Of a stretch of 64,000 bases of DNA, positions 1 through 8,984 are shown piece by piece. The notes below the pieces were generated by a model. That model was not told where the DNA came from, did not search any database, and worked only from the letters and a program-made list of their open reading frames with translations. The first letter of the stretch is position 1. The number at the start of each line of letters is the position of its first letter. Position numbers and translations under genes: made by a program. This DNA is from Metabacillus dongyingensis (GTDB lineage: Bacteria > Bacillota > Bacilli > Bacillales > Bacillaceae): assembly GCF_019933155.2 (NCBI RefSeq), contig NZ_OK052578.1:186001-250000 (forward strand). The letters are read 5' to 3'.

Positions 1-16
1 GAAGTATTGCGGAAGC

Positions 17-373
17 GTGCTGAGCAATGAATTGGTGACCACAGACAGGAATAATTTCGAAAATGTATTGATTGCATTAGCAGACCCAACTCGCCGTCAG
101 TTGCTTGACCTCATCGCTTTAAAGGGACAAGCTACAGCAACAACCTTGTCAACTACTGTATCTGTATCTCGTCAGGCAGTTGTCAAACACCTAACTGTCC
201 TAAAGGATGCTAGGCTTGTATCCAGCATCCGTGTTGGGCGGGAAGTAAGATATAAAGTGTGTCCACATCAACTATCCCTAACAGCAGAGTGGATGGCAAA
301 TCTAGCAGCAGATTGGGACAGACGATTGGAAAGGATTAAGCACATAGCAGAAACAAAAGATAACTCTGATTAG
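17..373 (+). CDS. ArsR-family winged-helix transcriptional regulator
   Basis: A 118-residue DNA-binding repressor of the ArsR/SmtB type. The N-terminal two thirds read as a winged helix: an ALADPTRRQLLDLI helix, then a recognition helix around VSRQAVVKHLTVL, then a wing around VGREVRYKV. There is no obvious CxC metal-binding motif, so it probably senses something other than metal or acts constitutively. The frame is open back to base 2, so the true start may lie outside the window; GTG at 17 is the first visible start. The SRPBCC gene downstream on the same strand is its usual partner in Bacillaceae, and the pair is probably co-regulated. The family is clear; the ligand is unknown. Confidence 0.85.
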   Translation: MLSNELVTTDRNNFENVLIALADPTRRQLLDLIALKGQATATTLSTTVSVSRQAVVKHLTVLKDARLVSSIRVGREVRYKVCPHQLSLTAEWMANLAADWDRRLERIKHIAETKDNSD

Positions 374-501
374 ACGTAACAACACATATCACTTGCTATG
401 GAAACATCAAAACCAACATATCTTCAATGATCCGGAATTAAAATGATAAATTTTAAAGCACAATTGAACATACATTAATTGATAAAAGGATGATAAAAAT
501 T

Positions 502-942
502 ATGAATACACAAGTAACAACTAAAATAAAAATTAACAAACCTGCCAATTTGGTCTTTGAAGCATTCGTATCCCCTTCAAAAATCGGAAACTATTGGTTC
601 TCATCAAGTTCAGAAAGATGGGAGAAAGGCAAGAGGATTACATTAAGGTATGATGAGTACAATGCAGAAGGGGTTATAAATGTGCTCGAAATCGAGGACA
701 ATAAGAGAATAGTGTTCTCTTGGGGAGAAGAACATGGTGAAGAAACGGTGGTTTCAATTATTCTAATAGAGGATGATACAAGTACAATTATAGAAGTAAA
801 TGAATCAGGACTAAAAGAAGAAGACCCAGAGATTGTGGCAAAAATGATAGGACAAAAAGAAGGTTGGGTATATACATTAACTTGCTTAAAGGGATATTTG
901 GAAAACGAAGTTAATAATTTGAGAGCTTCATTAATTCATTAA
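502..942 (+). CDS. SRPBCC / AHSA1-like domain protein
   Basis: A protein of about 146 residues with the AHSA1/START-like fold signature: an N-terminal strand KIKINKPANLVFEAF, a central GKRITLRYDEYNAEGVI region, and a C-terminal helix beginning EGWVYTLTCLKGYLE. Such proteins bind hydrophobic ligands and are often encoded beside an ArsR regulator, as here. ATG at 502 is about ten bases from an AAAGG ribosome site; ATG at 490 abuts it and is less likely. The enzymatic or ligand role cannot be read from the sequence. Confidence 0.8.
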   Translation: MNTQVTTKIKINKPANLVFEAFVSPSKIGNYWFSSSSERWEKGKRITLRYDEYNAEGVINVLEIEDNKRIVFSWGEEHGEETVVSIILIEDDTSTIIEVNESGLKEEDPEIVAKMIGQKEGWVYTLTCLKGYLENEVNNLRASLIH

Positions 943-1026
943 TAAATGAGGATAGAAGTAACATGCCCCTCATTGATGGATGGCAAAATATACTGTTATT
1001 GAAGTTTTATCTTTAAGAAGCTGCTA

Positions 1027-1180
1027 TTTAATTAAACGTTTGTTTAATAATATAAGTTGAAAAATGAAGATTTCTTTCGTTTACCTATGAATTAATAAAG
1101 CTTATTTTATCTATTAATTTAGCGGCTGCACTACAGACTGATCAGAAAATAAGGAGTATTTTTCTGTCATTCTGTATGTG
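1027..1180. repeat. Intergenic module with TetR-like palindrome, copy 1
   Basis: It contains the inverted repeat ATTAAAC/GTTTAAT with a 4-bp spacer (1032-1049). About 85 bp further on is a CAGACTGATCAG segment followed by AGTATTTTTCTGTCATTC. The same two blocks recur in the same order at 37024-37125. The palindrome looks like a TetR-family operator, but no matching gene is adjacent. The rest of 943-1331 holds nothing I recognise. Confidence 0.55.
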
Positions 1181-1331
1181 TCGCTTCGGCAATAAATAGC
1201 TGATAACTAAGATCTGTATGGCATAAGTCAACATGCCGCAGGTTCCTGTTCTATTTTCGGAAAGCCGCCGTACCGGACGAATCGAAAGCGAATAATCAGA
1301 GGATAACTGTTAAAAAATAATAGATTGCATA

Positions 1332-1428
1332 GTAAGCAGCCATTCAAGGCTGCTTTTTATTGTTTTTTCCCTTTTGAATCTGATTCGTAAATCAGCGCAA
1401 GCCGGCTACACCTCGACCCGGCAGGAGA
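1332..1428. repeat. 97-bp dispersed repeat, copy 1 (terminator-like stem plus hairpin)
   Basis: It begins with a stem-loop AGCAGCC/GGCTGCT followed by T residues, then TTTTGAATC, CAGCGCAA and a CCGG-bounded hairpin ending in GGCAGGA. A close copy lies at 32472-32567. Both are on the + strand and intergenic. I do not recognise it as a known RNA family. Confidence 0.7.
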
Positions 1429-1521
1429 GATGAGGAAACTTATAGATATATCTTGGCAGTGCAGCAATAGATTTTGGCGAATATCTCCAAAACTGTATTA
1501 GCAAGTAAAACTTAGCATACT

Positions 1522-1560
1522 AAAAAACAATCAGAGATAAACTCCCGGATTGTTTTTTGA
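1522..1560 (-). terminator. Rho-independent terminator of the ABC transporter operon
   Basis: Stem ACAATC/GATTGT followed by a T run when read on the minus strand, directly after the stop of the substrate-binding protein gene. Confidence 0.7.
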
Positions 1561-1564
1561 AATG

Positions 1565-3379
1565 TTACTTTTTCCCTTTTTGATAGTTATTTAAGTACTC
1601 TTTTACTTTGCCAGGATCTGCAACGAGTTCGTTCCCGGTATCCACAAGTGTACTTACTGTAGAAACGGCTTTGATTTTATTTCCTTGATAGTAATTAATA
1701 AATTCATCCTGGTTGATCGAATATAGGACTGCTTTGCGCAAGTCTTCGCTTTTTGCAACTTCACGTTTTGAAGTATTAAAAAGCATGTAGCTGACTCCGT
1801 TGCTTTCAAGCGTTTGAAGACTTAACTTAGGATCGTTTTCCACAACCTCATATTTTGTTTCAGGGACACCGTAGTATAAATGAATTTCGCTGTTGCGAAG
1901 TGCTGATAGTGAGCTTTCAGGATCCGCAATAAATCGAACTGTTACGTTTGAGATTTTAGGTTCATGCTCAGTTTCCTTCATGTAAGCAGGGTTTTTTAGA
2001 AATACGGCTTCATAATCATTTTTATGTGACAAGATATAGGGTCCGCTCGCATACAGGGTATTATTGTATTTGTCGCCTTCTGTCACAGTGTTTTGATCAC
2101 CGTACGGGATATCTTTATTCACATCAAATGTTTCAACATCATATGTGTTGATGCTTTCTACTTGTTTCTTTGATACAATTCCTGCGGATTGGTGAGCTAA
2201 ATAGTTCAATACTTGAGGAAATGGTTCCGTCGTTGTCATTTTGACAACCTGATATTTTCCTTCAGCATTGTTTGCTTCGTCCTTTTCTTTTACAAGCTCC
2301 GAGATTCCCGTTTTCAGCTCAGCTTCTAATGCATCTCTTACTGTACCTTCACCAGAAGATAAAGCGACATCAAGTTCAGCAAGATCAGTTACGACTTCTG
2401 CTTTATCAATGTGTTCATGCAAGCTGTATGTGCGATGGTCAGGGACAGATTTTGGATTTTTTGCTCGGTCCAGTGAAAAAATAACGTCATCAGCGCCGAC
2501 ACGTTCTCCGGTATCCACAGCTTTTTTATCCGTAACTGCTGCAAAGTTAATGTCATCTCTTAACAAGAAGTAATAGTCTGAGTTGCCATCAGCAATAGCG
2601 AAATTATGTGATAATGAACCTTTGGCTGTTACAATGTCATCATCTGTCAAATTAACGAGTCTTACGTACATATTCGTGTTTAATTGATTGATGGAGCCAT
2701 CATTTCCTTTGATTGGATCAAGTGAAGTCAAAGCTGAAATGGCCTGTGTTAAAATCAGCGGATCTGTTTCTCTTTTTGATTTATCTGCAAAGTCGATTGT
2801 TTCCCAAGCAAGAGCACGAGATTTGGATAGTCTTACAGTTTTTTCGTCTAAAATATCCTTGTTGATTCCCTGAGTTTTGTACGAGCTGTATAGAGGGGCA
2901 ATGTATGCTCTCTCGAATACCAGCAGGTCTTCTAATTTCTTATATGTACCTGTATAATCTTCTGGTGATTGAGTGCTTGCTAAGTCAATCAATTCATCGA
3001 TTTCTTTGTCGGCCATTATGCTGTTATCGCCATTTGTTTTAAAAAGTGAACGAACTGCATAATCTGGATTGCCTGTAACAGTTGTCCAGCTTGATACGGC
3101 AACATCATAATTGCCTGCATCCTTTTGGGAAGTGAAACTGCCATAGTCAGGCTGCAGGTTCAATTTAACCTCAAATCCATTTTTGACAAGCTGATCACGG
3201 ACGATGTTGACATCGGCTTCATTGGAACTCATGCTCAAAATTTCAATTTCTGGTTTTACAGTGTTATTTCCACCATCAGTGGCCGTGCTTGCTTTTTCAG
3301 TTACTTCAGATTTGGTATTCAAGCAGCCTGTTAATACCAATACCATGATCAGTAACAATGGCAGTAAACTCTTCTTCAA
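1565..3379 (-). CDS. Peptide/nickel-type ABC substrate-binding lipoprotein, apparently circularly permuted
   Basis: A 604-residue SBP_bac_5-family binding protein, exported by a signal peptide with lipobox LTGC (Cys19). The usual domain order is rotated. Residues about 55-185 look like the normal C-terminal lobe (LVKNGFEVKL, NYDVAVSSW, NPDYAVRSLF, YKKLEDLLV, AYIAPLYSSY). From about 205 the usual N-terminal segment starts (ISALTSLDPIKG, FLLRDDINFA, VGADDVIFSLDRA). It then runs through GPYILSHKNDYEAVFLKN and LRKAVLYSINQDEFI, and ends at DPGKVKEYLNNY, the hinge where the C-lobe normally begins. The start is TTG with AGGGGG upstream. It is followed in the operon by two permease genes. It probably binds peptides or another small ligand; specificity is unknown. 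Confidence 0.88.
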   Translation of the reverse strand: MKKSLLPLLLIMVLVLTGCLNTKSEVTEKASTATDGGNNTVKPEIEILSMSSNEADVNIVRDQLVKNGFEVKLNLQPDYGSFTSQKDAGNYDVAVSSWTTVTGNPDYAVRSLFKTNGDNSIMADKEIDELIDLASTQSPEDYTGTYKKLEDLLVFERAYIAPLYSSYKTQGINKDILDEKTVRLSKSRALAWETIDFADKSKRETDPLILTQAISALTSLDPIKGNDGSINQLNTNMYVRLVNLTDDDIVTAKGSLSHNFAIADGNSDYYFLLRDDINFAAVTDKKAVDTGERVGADDVIFSLDRAKNPKSVPDHRTYSLHEHIDKAEVVTDLAELDVALSSGEGTVRDALEAELKTGISELVKEKDEANNAEGKYQVVKMTTTEPFPQVLNYLAHQSAGIVSKKQVESINTYDVETFDVNKDIPYGDQNTVTEGDKYNNTLYASGPYILSHKNDYEAVFLKNPAYMKETEHEPKISNVTVRFIADPESSLSALRNSEIHLYYGVPETKYEVVENDPKLSLQTLESNGVSYMLFNTSKREVAKSEDLRKAVLYSINQDEFINYYQGNKIKAVSTVSTLVDTGNELVADPGKVKEYLNNYQKGKK

Positions 3380-3421
3380 TCTTAAAACCCCCTGTATTTG
3401 TGTTTTTTATTATGAATAAAC

Positions 3422-4933
3422 TCAATCCATCTTTGGATCGAGGGCATCCCGAAGTCCATCTCCAAGAAAGTTAAAAGACAGGACGAGTGCAATAATTGCT
3501 AGGCCAGGAAAGATAGCCAGATAAGAATGCGACTCAAGATATGTGCTGCCGATTTTTAAGATATTTCCCCATTCAGGAATATGAGGTTCTACCCCAAGTC
3601 CTAAATAACTCAAACTGCTTGTTGCTATAACAGCACCGCCGATGGTCAATGTAGCTTTAACAATCATCGGTGCCAGTGAATTTGGCACAATATGTTTGAA
3701 AATGATGGCCAGATCACTTGACCCAAGTGCTCTGGCGGAATCTACGTATTCAAGGTTGGATACCATCAATACATTTGCACGCATGGTCCTAGCATAAGTT
3801 GGTATCGAACCGACACTTAGTGCAATAATTAAGTTCATCGTATTCGCTCCGAATGCCGCAATAATTGCGATAGCTAACAAAATACCAGGAATTGCATATA
3901 AAACGTCAAGCAGCCGCATAAGCACATTATCCATTTGACGGCCGTAATATCCTGCAAGAGCTCCTAAAATACCCCCAATTACCACTGGTATAAAAGTGGA
4001 TATTATTCCAACGATAAGCGAAATACGTGCACCGAAAACGATGCGTGAAAACAAATCCCGGCCAAAATTATCTGTTCCTAATGGATAGACTAAACTAGGT
4101 GATTGAAGCAGAACTTCATAGTTATTTTCTATTGCCAAATCATAATCAAAGGTTAAATAGCTGCATATTGAGATAGCGAAGACAAAAATAATGAAAAACA
4201 TGCCAAGCATTGCCGTTATATTTCGTGTGATTTTATCCCAGATTAAACTCCATTGACCGATGCCCAGACGGTTTTGATTCCGTAGTTTGATGATCAAACT
4301 TATACCTAATAGAAGGGCAAACAGATTACCTGTTATCGAAGTAAGTATCAGAGGGATGGTTAGAAACCATAATACTTGGTGAGTCGTATTGCTTTCTGCA
4401 CATTTTGCAACAATAACTAAAGCTGCAATATAAAAAATAGCGATAATCATTAAAATGAGCACTCCAATAGGAAATAAGTCAGCAACGTAGGGCTTAAATA
4501 TATTCAATGCCGATACTGCAATAATGAAGAATTGAACCATCACCATGTAAACGGCAAATGTATATTCAGATGTTTTTCGTTTCTGGATAAGGTTGAATGC
4601 AAAGCTGACAATAAAAATATTAGCTGTCAAAATGCTTATTAGTTGGACATATCCAAGGCGCCTTGTGGAAGTCCTTATTTGGCCATGCTCCATAATATCC
4701 TGTTTAATTCGAAGTGAAATGAAAAATTGAATGCCTGTAAACAAGGCATACAGCATAAAAGTGATGAACACAGCAGGTTTTATTGAGAAATCCTTAAAGT
4801 CAAAACTGTTTACAAGCAATATAAGTGATAATACAAGCGAAGTAATTAAGGTGAAACTTGCCTGTGTGTACTCGGAAGAGCTTTTAAGTACAAATGAGCT
4901 TTTCTTATTTTCTGTTAGTTTAATAATGGACAT
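3422..4933 (-). CDS. ABC transporter permease, DppC-like with extra N-terminal membrane domain
   Basis: 503 residues, against about 300 for ordinary DppC/OppC. The C-terminal part from about residue 235 is a standard permease: YPLGTDNFGRDLFSRIVFGAR, then the EAA-type loop near YVDSARALGSSDLAIIFKHI, then an ending FNFLGDGLRDALDPK. The first roughly 215 residues add about six hydrophobic segments of unknown role. The gene sits between the DppB-like gene, 13 bases upstream, and the binding-protein gene. The ribosome site is AGGTGC before ATG. It probably forms half of the membrane channel. Confidence 0.88.
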   Translation of the reverse strand: MSIIKLTENKKSSFVLKSSSEYTQASFTLITSLVLSLILLVNSFDFKDFSIKPAVFITFMLYALFTGIQFFISLRIKQDIMEHGQIRTSTRRLGYVQLISILTANIFIVSFAFNLIQKRKTSEYTFAVYMVMVQFFIIAVSALNIFKPYVADLFPIGVLILMIIAIFYIAALVIVAKCAESNTTHQVLWFLTIPLILTSITGNLFALLLGISLIIKLRNQNRLGIGQWSLIWDKITRNITAMLGMFFIIFVFAISICSYLTFDYDLAIENNYEVLLQSPSLVYPLGTDNFGRDLFSRIVFGARISLIVGIISTFIPVVIGGILGALAGYYGRQMDNVLMRLLDVLYAIPGILLAIAIIAAFGANTMNLIIALSVGSIPTYARTMRANVLMVSNLEYVDSARALGSSDLAIIFKHIVPNSLAPMIVKATLTIGGAVIATSSLSYLGLGVEPHIPEWGNILKIGSTYLESHSYLAIFPGLAIIALVLSFNFLGDGLRDALDPKMD

Positions 4934-4946
4934 CAGTGCACCTGCT

Positions 4947-6395
4947 TTAATATTGTTTCATCTTTGAGCGGATGCGCGGATCGATAAACGCATACAACAA
5001 ATCAATGATGAGATTCACGATTGAAATCGTAACGGCTATGTAAACTACACCGCCTAAAATACTTGGAATGTCAGGAACAAATTGTTTGTCAACGATATAA
5101 CTACCGATTCCGCTGATATTGAATACTTTCTCCGTCACAGCAGCCCCTCCAAGCATTCCCCCAAACAGCAAACCAATGACTGTGATGATTGGAATCATTG
5201 CATTGCCAAAAACATGTTTCCATAATATATAACGCTTACTAAGGCCCTTTGCTTTTGCGGTAATAATATAGTCTTCGCTCGCAACTTCAAGCATTGAAGA
5301 ACGAGTCATGCGCGCAATCGAGGCTGTTAATGCTGTACCAAGTACGACAACGGGCATGATCATCGACAACCAATTTGATGGAACGTAAGAAGAAGGCAGC
5401 CACTTGAGATTGATAGAAAATCCTAAAATGAAGATGAGTCCTTGCCAAAAATTAGGGATGGATAATCCGATTAATGCTACAAACATTAGCGAGTAATCTA
5501 AAAATGATTTTGGCCGGGTTGCAGATATGATGCCTACCGGAATAGCGATAATTATGGCCATCATTAATGCGAAAATCGTTAGATTAAATGTAACTGGAAA
5601 TCTATTGGCAATAGTGGCAACAACGTCTTCATTGCCTGTAAAGGAAGATCCTAGATTGAATGTCGCTATTCCCAGGATAGCGTTCCATAATTGTGAAAGG
5701 TAGGACTGGTCAAGTCCGTGCAGTTTGTTGAAAGAAGCTATTTGCTCTTCTGTTGCCGATTCACCGAGAAGATTTGCTGCCGGATCAAAAGGAGATATAT
5801 ACAAAATGGAAAATACAAGAATGACGACACCTACAATGACAAAAATACTCATAAACAATCGTTCAAATATGTTTTTAAGATAAAAATTGCTGTACAGAAA
5901 AATGAACAAATACATGAGTAATCCCGGAATAAATGATAAGAGTAAAAACAATGGGCTTTGAATGAGTGTTTGAAAGGTTTCTGTAAATGTAACCCGTTTT
6001 TCCCCAAGTGCCTCTAATTTTTCATAGGTTGTTGTTATGACTGCTTTCTGCAGTTCTTCTTCAGCCCATTTATCTGCCTGCTGTCCGATTTCCTTCATAT
6101 GAACAGATTTTCCGAAAAAAATCTGCTTTCTTAAAAGCTGATCTTTAAACTCCTGTTTCATTTGCTCCTTATATCCTGCTGCATGGAGCATTGCTTTTGT
6201 TTCTTCTTCAATAAATGTAAACGAATCCTTCTTTCTTCTGTAAAAATAAAATAATAAGACTACCAGAGTAACGGGAAATCCTAGGATAAGCAGTAAAAAA
6301 TGATAGGTGGGACGCAATTGAATCTTATTATAGGTTAGGAGAATGGGATTTAATAAGTCGATTTTCCTTTTAGTAGTTATAAGTTCTGTGCTCAT
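4947..6395 (-). CDS. ABC transporter permease, DppB-like with extra N-terminal domain
   Basis: About 482 residues, against about 310 for ordinary DppB. The family core starts near residue 180: RLFMSIFVIVGVVILVFS, FNKLHGLDQSYLSQLW, LPSSYVPSNWL, and the EAA loop DYIITAKAKGLSKRYILWKH. It ends in LIDLLYAFIDPRIR. The added N-terminal part has one membrane helix, a charged soluble stretch rich in Glu and Lys (about 60-145) and another hydrophobic segment. ATG at 6395 has GAAAGG at workable distance; TTG at 6407 abuts that site and is less likely. It is the first gene of the minus-strand operon and pairs with the DppC-like permease. Confidence 0.88.
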   Translation of the reverse strand: MSTELITTKRKIDLLNPILLTYNKIQLRPTYHFLLLILGFPVTLVVLLFYFYRRKKDSFTFIEEETKAMLHAAGYKEQMKQEFKDQLLRKQIFFGKSVHMKEIGQQADKWAEEELQKAVITTTYEKLEALGEKRVTFTETFQTLIQSPLFLLLSFIPGLLMYLFIFLYSNFYLKNIFERLFMSIFVIVGVVILVFSILYISPFDPAANLLGESATEEQIASFNKLHGLDQSYLSQLWNAILGIATFNLGSSFTGNEDVVATIANRFPVTFNLTIFALMMAIIIAIPVGIISATRPKSFLDYSLMFVALIGLSIPNFWQGLIFILGFSINLKWLPSSYVPSNWLSMIMPVVVLGTALTASIARMTRSSMLEVASEDYIITAKAKGLSKRYILWKHVFGNAMIPIITVIGLLFGGMLGGAAVTEKVFNISGIGSYIVDKQFVPDIPSILGGVVYIAVTISIVNLIIDLLYAFIDPRIRSKMKQY

Positions 6396-6422
6396 AGGAT
6401 GGGGCAACCTTTCTGTTTAAAT

Positions 6423-6450
6423 TTGACTATTCCGACCAGTTTAGTATATT
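6423..6450 (+). promoter_or_regulatory. Sigma-A-like promoter for the divergent ATPase gene
   Basis: TTGACT at 6423-6428 and TATATT at 6445-6450, separated by 16 bp, in the divergent gap between permease and ATPase genes. Confidence 0.5.
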
Positions 6451-6532
6451 TTAGGTTAAGTATCTAATAAAAGTCAATCGATTTTTAGAGCAATCATTTC
6501 ATTCAATTATTTATTAGCGGCAGGTGAAGACG

Positions 6533-8272
6533 TTGGAAACGATTTTAAAAGTTAATAATTTACGTGTGGCATTTCAGAGTGGAGAAAAGGAGTTCGAGGC
6601 AGTCAGAGGTGTAAGTTTTGAAGTGGAAAAAGGGGAAACCCTTGGTATTGTCGGAGAATCCGGGAGTGGTAAAAGTGTAACTGCGAGAACAATTATGCGC
6701 ATATTGCCATCACCACCTTCTTACATCAAACAAGGAGAAGTGACGTTTTTAGGTGAAAATCTCGCACTTAAATCAGAAAAAGAAATGGAATCGATCAGAG
6801 GCCGTGATATAGGAATGATCTTTCAGGATCCAATGACGTCCCTAAACCCTACTGTCCGTATTGGAAAACAAATTGCAGAGAGTCTGATAAAACATCAGAA
6901 TCTGGCGAAGGATCAAGCAAAACTACATGCGATAGAAATGTTAAAGCTTGTTGGAATTCGTGACAGCGAAGAGCGGTTCCATCAATATCCGCATGAGTTT
7001 TCGGGAGGCATGAGACAGCGTGTTATGATTGCGATTGCCCTTGCTTGCCAGCCAACACTGCTAATTGCAGATGAACCCACAACAGCGCTCGATGTTACCA
7101 TTCAAGCGCAGATTTTGAATTTGATGAAAGATATTCAGCAGCGTCTAGGCACTTCCATCATTTTGATTACCCATGATCTTGGCGTTGTTGCGGGAATGTG
7201 TGATCGTGTAATTGTAATGAAAGATGGGGAAATCGTTGAAACCGGAACAACAGAAGAAATTTTTGAGCGTCCAAAGCATCCGTATACTGTAAAATTATTA
7301 AATGCTTTGCCCCGGCTAGATGAAAAAAAGAAAAAGAAACGCACACCTCTTTCAGCTTTCCAAAATGATCCTGAGAAACCATTACTTAATGTCAAGTCTC
7401 TTAAGCAGCACTTTGATATGGGCAAGGGAAATACAGTAAAAGCCGTTGATGATATCTCGTTTTTTATACGTCATGGGGAAACACTGGGTTTAGTTGGAGA
7501 GTCAGGTTCAGGAAAATCCACGACTGGGCGTGCAATTTTAAGGCTTCATGAACCGACTGACGGCCAAGTTTTATACGAGGGAATGTCAGTTAACCGGTTA
7601 ACAAAAAAGGAATTGAAAACAATGAGGCGTCACATGCAAATCATATTCCAGGATCCATATTCATCACTGAATCCTCGGCTAAAAGTACTGGATATCATAG
7701 GTCAGGCCATTGATATTCATAAACTTACCTCCAGTAAAGAACAGCGCAGGAGAAGAGTTGAGGAACTGCTTGAAATGGTTGGTCTTGAACCCTCTCATGC
7801 TCTCCGTTATCCGCATGAGTTTTCAGGAGGACAGCGTCAGCGTATCGGCATTGCACGGGCGCTTGCTGTGGAGCCTAAATTCATTGTCTGTGACGAACCC
7901 TTGTCAGCACTTGATGTATCTATTCAGTCACAAATCGTAAATTTGCTTGAAGATTTACAACATAGACTTGGATTGACGTATCTATTTATTGCCCATGATT
8001 TGTCGATGGTGAAACACATTAGTGATCGTGTTGCCGTCATGTATGCCGGAAAAATTGTTGAACTCGCAGAAAGTGAAGAATTGTATTCAAATCCGCAGCA
8101 TCCATATACAAAATCATTGCTTTCTGCCATTCCAATACCGGATCCGAAAATTGAATCAAAAAAGAAACGGGTTTTATTGCAAGAACAAACTGCAGACGAC
8201 AAGTACAACTTGCTGAATTCTGAGCTTATTGAAGTGTCTAAAGATCATTGGGTCGCAATGGTGAAGAATTAA
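6533..8272 (+). CDS. Double ABC ATPase (DppD-DppF-type fusion) of a peptide importer
   Basis: About 579 residues with two complete ABC domains in one chain. Domain 1 has Walker A GESGSGKS, signature FSGGMRQR, Walker [13 protein letters not shown] and a switch His in LITHDLG. Domain 2 has [44 protein letters not shown] and FIAHDLSMV. Both carry the oligopeptide transporter C-terminal tail ([12 protein letters not shown] and [12 protein letters not shown]). TTG at 6533 follows AGGTGA by five bases and is preferred over GTG at 6524. The gene is divergent from the permeases and binding protein and very probably powers them, since no other ATPase is present. Confidence 0.9.
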   Translation: METILKVNNLRVAFQSGEKEFEAVRGVSFEVEKGETLGIVGESGSGKSVTARTIMRILPSPPSYIKQGEVTFLGENLALKSEKEMESIRGRDIGMIFQDPMTSLNPTVRIGKQIAESLIKHQNLAKDQAKLHAIEMLKLVGIRDSEERFHQYPHEFSGGMRQRVMIAIALACQPTLLIADEPTTALDVTIQAQILNLMKDIQQRLGTSIILITHDLGVVAGMCDRVIVMKDGEIVETGTTEEIFERPKHPYTVKLLNALPRLDEKKKKKRTPLSAFQNDPEKPLLNVKSLKQHFDMGKGNTVKAVDDISFFIRHGETLGLVGESGSGKSTTGRAILRLHEPTDGQVLYEGMSVNRLTKKELKTMRRHMQIIFQDPYSSLNPRLKVLDIIGQAIDIHKLTSSKEQRRRRVEELLEMVGLEPSHALRYPHEFSGGQRQRIGIARALAVEPKFIVCDEPLSALDVSIQSQIVNLLEDLQHRLGLTYLFIAHDLSMVKHISDRVAVMYAGKIVELAESEELYSNPQHPYTKSLLSAIPIPDPKIESKKKRVLLQEQTADDKYNLLNSELIEVSKDHWVAMVKN

Positions 8273-8514
8273 TGAAACCCACATTTACTATACTGTACAA
8301 TACATAAATTCATATAGTAGTATAGTAACTACCTATTATTTTGAATTCCGACATGGCACATCTGATTTATTTTATTAATTTGATATTAACAACAAACTTT
8401 TTAATGGAATTCGCTCACTGGCTTTCATTCAAGTAACCTGAGAACTAGAGATGGAAGCCTTTCGTGTATTTATCATTATGAGAGATGAGCCTATCAAGTT
8501 ATGTAAAAAAACAT

Positions 8515-8626
8515 ATATTCTAATTTAGAGAGGTGGAGGGAATGGCCCTATGAAACCTCGACAACAGGCTTTTATACGTACTGTGCCCATTCCAACAAGC
8601 AGGAATGGGCTTGAAAGATAAGATGA
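8515..8626 (+). ncRNA. SAM-I (S-box) riboswitch aptamer without obvious target gene
   Basis: The sequence carries the S-box core: AGAGAGGTGGAGGGAATGGC, CCTATGAAACCTCGACAAC, a GCCCATTCC/GGAATGGGC stem, and the 3' P1 strand GAAAGATAAGATGAG. The 5' P1 strand (TTCTAATTT) pairs imperfectly. It is followed by a terminator hairpin at 8645-8675. Such leaders control methionine and cysteine genes, but the next + strand frame is only a dubious 61-codon ORF. 8273-8514 holds nothing recognisable. Confidence 0.88.
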
Positions 8627-8644
8627 GATATTCGATTCAAACCT

Positions 8645-8675
8645 AAACTCTTTCTTATTTTAGAAAGAGTTTTTA
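8645..8675 (+). terminator. Riboswitch expression-platform terminator
   Basis: AAACTCTTTC pairs with GAAAGAGTTT across an 8-base loop and is followed by T residues, placed 18 bases after the S-box aptamer. Confidence 0.8.
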
Positions 8676-8697
8676 TTTACTCTATATTTGAAGAGGG

Positions 8698-8883
8698 GTG
8701 AAGATTTCCGATACCTTTCTGTTTTATACTTTACATGAATCGAGGAATAGTCACAGTTCTTGGATGATTTTTACGATAGGACTTACTAAGCAACAGAAAT
8801 TGATCTTTAACGAACGGTTGCTTGATTCCAATAAAAAGGCACCCGATTATTCGGATGCATACTTAATTATTCCCTGTAAATAA
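8698..8883 (+). CDS. Doubtful small ORF after the SAM riboswitch
   Basis: 61 codons starting with a GTG that overlaps its own GAGGGG ribosome site. It is the only + strand frame after the riboswitch terminator. The product shows no recognisable motif, signal peptide or membrane segment. It could be the remnant of a lost methionine-related gene or a chance frame; I cannot decide. Confidence 0.2.
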   Translation: MKISDTFLFYTLHESRNSHSSWMIFTIGLTKQQKLIFNERLLDSNKKAPDYSDAYLIIPCK

Positions 8884-8984
8884 ACTGAGTATTCTCGCTG
8901 AACACATTCTCTTAATTTGATTTTGCCTTGGGCTATACCTAGCTCTAAAAGGACTTTTATTCTCATATACAAACTATAGTAATA

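Noticed and set aside
2268..2573. + strand frames inside the binding-protein gene
   Set aside because: Low-complexity Ser-rich shadows of the minus-strand coding sequence.
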